Shown here piece by piece: positions 17,275-19,943 of a DNA stretch of 19,943 bases; position 1 is the stretch's first letter, and every line of letters begins with the position of its first letter. The position numbers were made by a program, and so were the translations under genes. Below the pieces are notes generated by a model that searched no databases, had not been told where the DNA came from, and was given only the letters and a program-made list of their open reading frames with translations. This stretch comes from Capniomyces stellatus (Eukaryota; Kickxellomycota; Harpellomycetes; Harpellales; Legeriomycetaceae): positions 3,077 to 23,019 of the forward strand of contig LUVW01000057.1 of NCBI GenBank assembly GCA_001661515.1. Reading direction: 5' to 3'.

Positions 17275-18663
17275 TCATGGCTTTCTTTTGATCAGTATTT
17301 GGTCAATCAAGCCAAACTGCAGTGCCTCAGAAGGGGTCATGAAATTGTCTCTCTCCATTGATTTTTCTACAAAGTCAATCAGAACAAGCACAAAGTTAGA
17401 GAGTGATCGGGTGTTCTGGCATGCTTATATTTACTTGATTTATGCTCAATAAACAAATTGGCGGTTGGTATAAAAAGGGCGAGTAGAAGTAAAGCAAGAC
17501 TAATTGGAACAAAACAACCTACCAATTTCTGATATTTGCTGATTCGTGTGCTTGGCATATATTTTGTTTAACCTGTCTCTTGCTTTCAATATTTCCCGGG
17601 CATGAATCGCAATATCGCTAGCCTGGCCTTCAGCACCTCCACTAGGCTGGTGGATCATAATGGATGCATTTGGAAGAGCAAATCGTTTCCCTTCAGCTCC
17701 CGCAGTCAGCAGCAACGAACCCATAGAGCACGCTTGACCCATACAGACTGTCGAAATCGAGTTTTGTATATATTGCATCTATGTTTTGTTTGTAAAGTAG
17801 CAACACATTACAATAAAAAACGTCAGAATCGCGTCATCATAGCTGCTATTTCAGCAATAGGCTTGTGACCAAACTTAAAAAAACTTTGCTAAAAAGTGAA
17901 GTCAGTTGTTGATCAGCTATAACTGGACTTACAGTGTCATATATAGCCATTCCAGCCGTCACACTCCCTCCTGGGCTATTTATATACATGTTAATCGGCG
18001 TTTCGGGGTTTTCGGATTCCAAAAATAGCAGCTGGGCAACAATCACTGAAGCCATTGAATCGTTAACCTGGAAAATTGCACCAAAAACAAAAACAAAAGC
18101 AAAGTAAGACTTGGCATTTAATAGCATATCGACCAACAAGAGTAAATGCATTTTAGCTGTTCGGCAATAGTCTCGAAAGTAAAATAAAAAAAATTCAATT
18201 TACTGGTCCGTTCAAACAGATAATTCGTTCTTTAAGCAGCCGTGAAAAAATGTCATAAGATCTCTCGCCTCTAGGCTAATAACATAAATTCATTTCGTAA
18301 AGCAAAAAAAAAAGAAAAGTGGGATTAGACGTGTCGAAAGTATAGAATTTGAAAAGCCAAGACGGAATACGAGTTTTCTTTCTCTCTTTTTTTCTTTTTT
18401 TTGAAAAAAAGATGCTTATTCGTAATACTTACCGTCTGTTCGACAACTATAGGTATCAATGCTTCCAGCTACAAAAATATATTCAAAACACATGGGTTAG
18501 AGTTTGGAATCAGCTATCTGAATTTATCGATTTAGAAAAGTAAATATAAACTATTGGGACTTGCATTTAATGAACTGTGGCTTGAAATAAAACATTTCTT
18601 TATTTGTTGGCGGAGCTGAATTTTAGCTGCATGTTTCCCTAGCAGAGTTGGTAGTCGAAGCAT
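17275..18663 (-). CDS. CLPP: Mitochondrial ATP-dependent protease ClpP (6 exons)
   Basis: Exons on the minus strand are 18663-18561, 18461-18433, 18275-18204, 18067-17933, 17778-17523 and 17366-17275 (687 nt, 228 residues, frame kept). Introns are 99, 157, 136, 154 and 156 nt. ClpP forms the serine-protease barrel that, with ClpX, degrades unfolded proteins in the mitochondrial matrix. The first about 34 residues ([20 protein letters not shown]..) are basic, rich in Leu and lack acids, as in a matrix-targeting presequence. The mature part begins [20 protein letters not shown]. The catalytic triad is Ser131 (GQACSMG), His156 (MIHQPSGG) and Asp205 (MERDNF), with the same 25- and 49-residue spacings as E. 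coli Clp[14 protein letters not shown] and [13 protein letters not shown] also match. The intron 1 donor could be at 18560 or 18551, which adds three residues. It converges on RAS. Confidence 0.95.
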
Positions 18664-18714
18664 TTTTAAATGTATGGTCTTGAAACTGGAGAATTAATCT
18701 AATACTAAAAGAGA

Positions 18715-19209
18715 ATGGCAAGTAGAAAAAATAAATTGTTGAAAAGAGACTTCTTTCTCTGTAAAAGTATTATTGAACTGTTGTAAAGTCAAATTGCTTT
18801 GAAATGCTGTGAATTGAATTTACAAACTGTTTTACCAATTAGAATTGCGTTGAGCGGAACTTTTTTATTTACCAAAATTGCTTGGTTTTTTCCAATCATT
18901 TCCTGAAATCCACAAAGAAAAACTCTAAAAGCAAAGTATTAACGCCAAGAAATCAACTGCTAATTTTTTTTGGTAGAATCAGCCCACCGCTTTCAACTCT
19001 TTATTATTCCACACACTATACTACTACGTGGACCAGCTCTGAAGAAGCTGGCGTACTTTTTTCATGGTGTGAACTCTTGGGCAAAATTGTTAGTTCAACG
19101 AAGAAGAATTGTGGTTGTAATAAACGACACTGGAAAATTAAAAAACGGATCAATAAATCTATCAAGTCAAACCATAACTAACGCAACAATTACGTGGGTA
19201 TTTGAATAA
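18715..19209 (+). CDS. Unidentified possible two-exon gene divergent from CLPP
   Basis: An ATG at 18715, 51 bp from the CLPP start, opens MASRKNKLLKRDFFL and meets a good donor (GTAAAAGTA) near 18761. Downstream, a TTTTTTTTGGTAG acceptor-like site ends at 18976. It is followed by an open frame to 19209 with segments such as PHTILLRGPALKKLAYFF and WAKLLVQRRRIVVVINDTG. The composition is protein-like and basic, but I recognise no family, and the intermediate exon structure could not be settled because phases do not fit a single clean join. It may also be noise in AT-rich DNA. Confidence 0.22.
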
Positions 19210-19242
19210 TTCAGCCAGGTCTATAAATAAGTTACTATATAT

Positions 19243-19796
19243 TCAGCATTGAAGCTGTCTGGCTCTTAATTGCAGCGTGTAGGCGTAATTCTGACACAGA
19301 TAAAATACACCAGAATCTCAGCTTGCACCTCAATTGTTCAGCAGCCTAACCACATCAGCACTGCCATGATTTCAATATCCAGTTGGCCCACACATAGATC
19401 AGCATACGGGCTCTGCACCGGATGATAGTAACGGTATATCCACAAAACAGCATTATTCTCGCACGATTCAGTATCTGCACCAGTAGTTGAATCACGTCAC
19501 TTGTGTCATTTCCTGGTCATAGTCTAGTCATTTTCTAGTCGTTTTCTAGTCGCTTTCTAGCTATTTTCTAGCTATTGTACGGTTTCAGTTTGGTCATTTC
19601 AACTCTGTTGCTGATACTGAATGTTTGAAAAACTATATTCCATAACAATTTGACCCAGATCAGCGTCATGGCCAAATGTATACTCAACCACGTTGATAAG
19701 GCTACCAATATACATCACATAAATCCCAGACTTACACCGACTATTGAGACCACTCTGATTTCCAATAAACACAAAAACCAATTGGTATCTCTGTAT
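19243..19796 (-). CDS. Unidentified open stretches, possibly exons of one gene
   Basis: Three minus-strand open stretches follow one another. The first, 19796-19599 (65 codons, entered from a GTGTAG acceptor-like site), contains GIYVMYIGSLINVVEYTFGH and ends in a stop. The second, 19496-19338 (52 codons), contains VLWIYRYYHPVQSPYADLC. The third, 19290-19243, follows a GTGTCAG acceptor-like site, reads NYAYTLQLRARQLQC and stops. They look more like protein than the surrounding frames. I could not join them with donors of matching phase and recognise no family, so this may be a decayed gene, a gene with unseen exons beyond the right edge, or chance. Confidence 0.2.
19509..19575. repeat. 11-bp tandem repeat, about six copies
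   Basis: Units TTTCTAGTCGT, TTTCTAGTCGC, TTTCTAGCTAT (twice) and two diverged leading copies (from TTTCCTGGTCAT) lie head to tail. The 11-bp period is not a multiple of three, so the array is unlikely to be coding. It sits between the two unidentified minus-strand open stretches. Confidence 0.9.
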
Positions 19797-19943
19797 CTAC
19801 ACTAATTCCCAACATTCTTGTGCTTTTCAGCAAACCAGACTCCATTTACTATCAATCTGTCAACAACCAAACGATCGCTTGTTGTCAACAGTGTTTAAGC
19901 AATTGTTAAATATCTTGAATCATCCAAAATATTAAACTAACCA

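Noticed and set aside
17156..17452. 98-codon + frame over the CLPP last exon
   Set aside because: It is antisense to the conserved C-terminal exon of CLPP and its lysine run comes from an A tract.
18349..18543. 64-codon + frame across CLPP introns 1 and 2
   Set aside because: It reads antisense to CLPP exon 2 and its flanking introns, without any recognisable feature.

Overview
The window is nuclear DNA from a eukaryote, almost certainly a fungus. The coding genes are eukaryotic (RNA polymerase III second-largest subunit, TFIIH subunit Ssl1, Elongator partner Kti12, a Ras GTPase, a mitochondrial ClpP and a mahogunin-like RING protein). Five of the eight are split by spliceosomal GT..AG introns of about 60-205 nt, and the intergenic DNA is AT-rich with many A/T homopolymers. 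A secreted fungal-type tyrosinase and a mitochondrial ClpP (absent from budding and fission yeast) argue against an ascomycete yeast. An early-diverging lineage such as a zygomycete-grade or gut-dwelling fungus is an inference only. I saw no tRNA, rRNA, CRISPR array or intact transposon.

Layout: the eight genes I can support alternate strictly in strand and form four tail-to-tail pairs: tyrosinase (+, 415-1914) with RPC2 (-, 2036-5683); SSL1 (+, 6405-8345, 5 exons) with KTI12 (-, 8611-10203, 6-7 exons); a repeat-bearing secreted protein (+, 11594-12349) with a RING E3 (-, 12592-14377, 4 exons); and RAS (+, 15909-16948, 4 exons) with CLPP (-, 17275-18663, 6 exons). The 3' ends of each pair are 121-326 bp apart. 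The shared upstream regions between pairs are larger (about 0.7, 1.4 and 1.5 kb) and hold T/A tracts, a palindromic ACGCGT element and eroded coding-like sequence.

Exon structures were assembled by hand. Each model keeps the reading frame across all junctions and restores conserved family motifs, but none has transcript support. The least certain points are the 3' part of KTI12, the last RING exon, and the first intron of CLPP.

The last 1.2 kb (18715-19943) has open stretches on both strands that look partly protein-like and that I could not identify.

The genes do not form a pathway. Most are housekeeping: Pol III transcription, TFIIH repair/transcription, tRNA wobble modification, Ras signalling, ubiquitin ligation and mitochondrial proteolysis. 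The two secreted proteins are the accessory part. The most interesting signals are the secreted protein with three 11-residue Leu/Gly repeats, an unusual switch II in Ras (Tyr where Glu62 is expected), the presence of mitochondrial ClpP, the possible retrocopy origin of the intronless tyrosinase, and the unresolved ORFs at the right edge.
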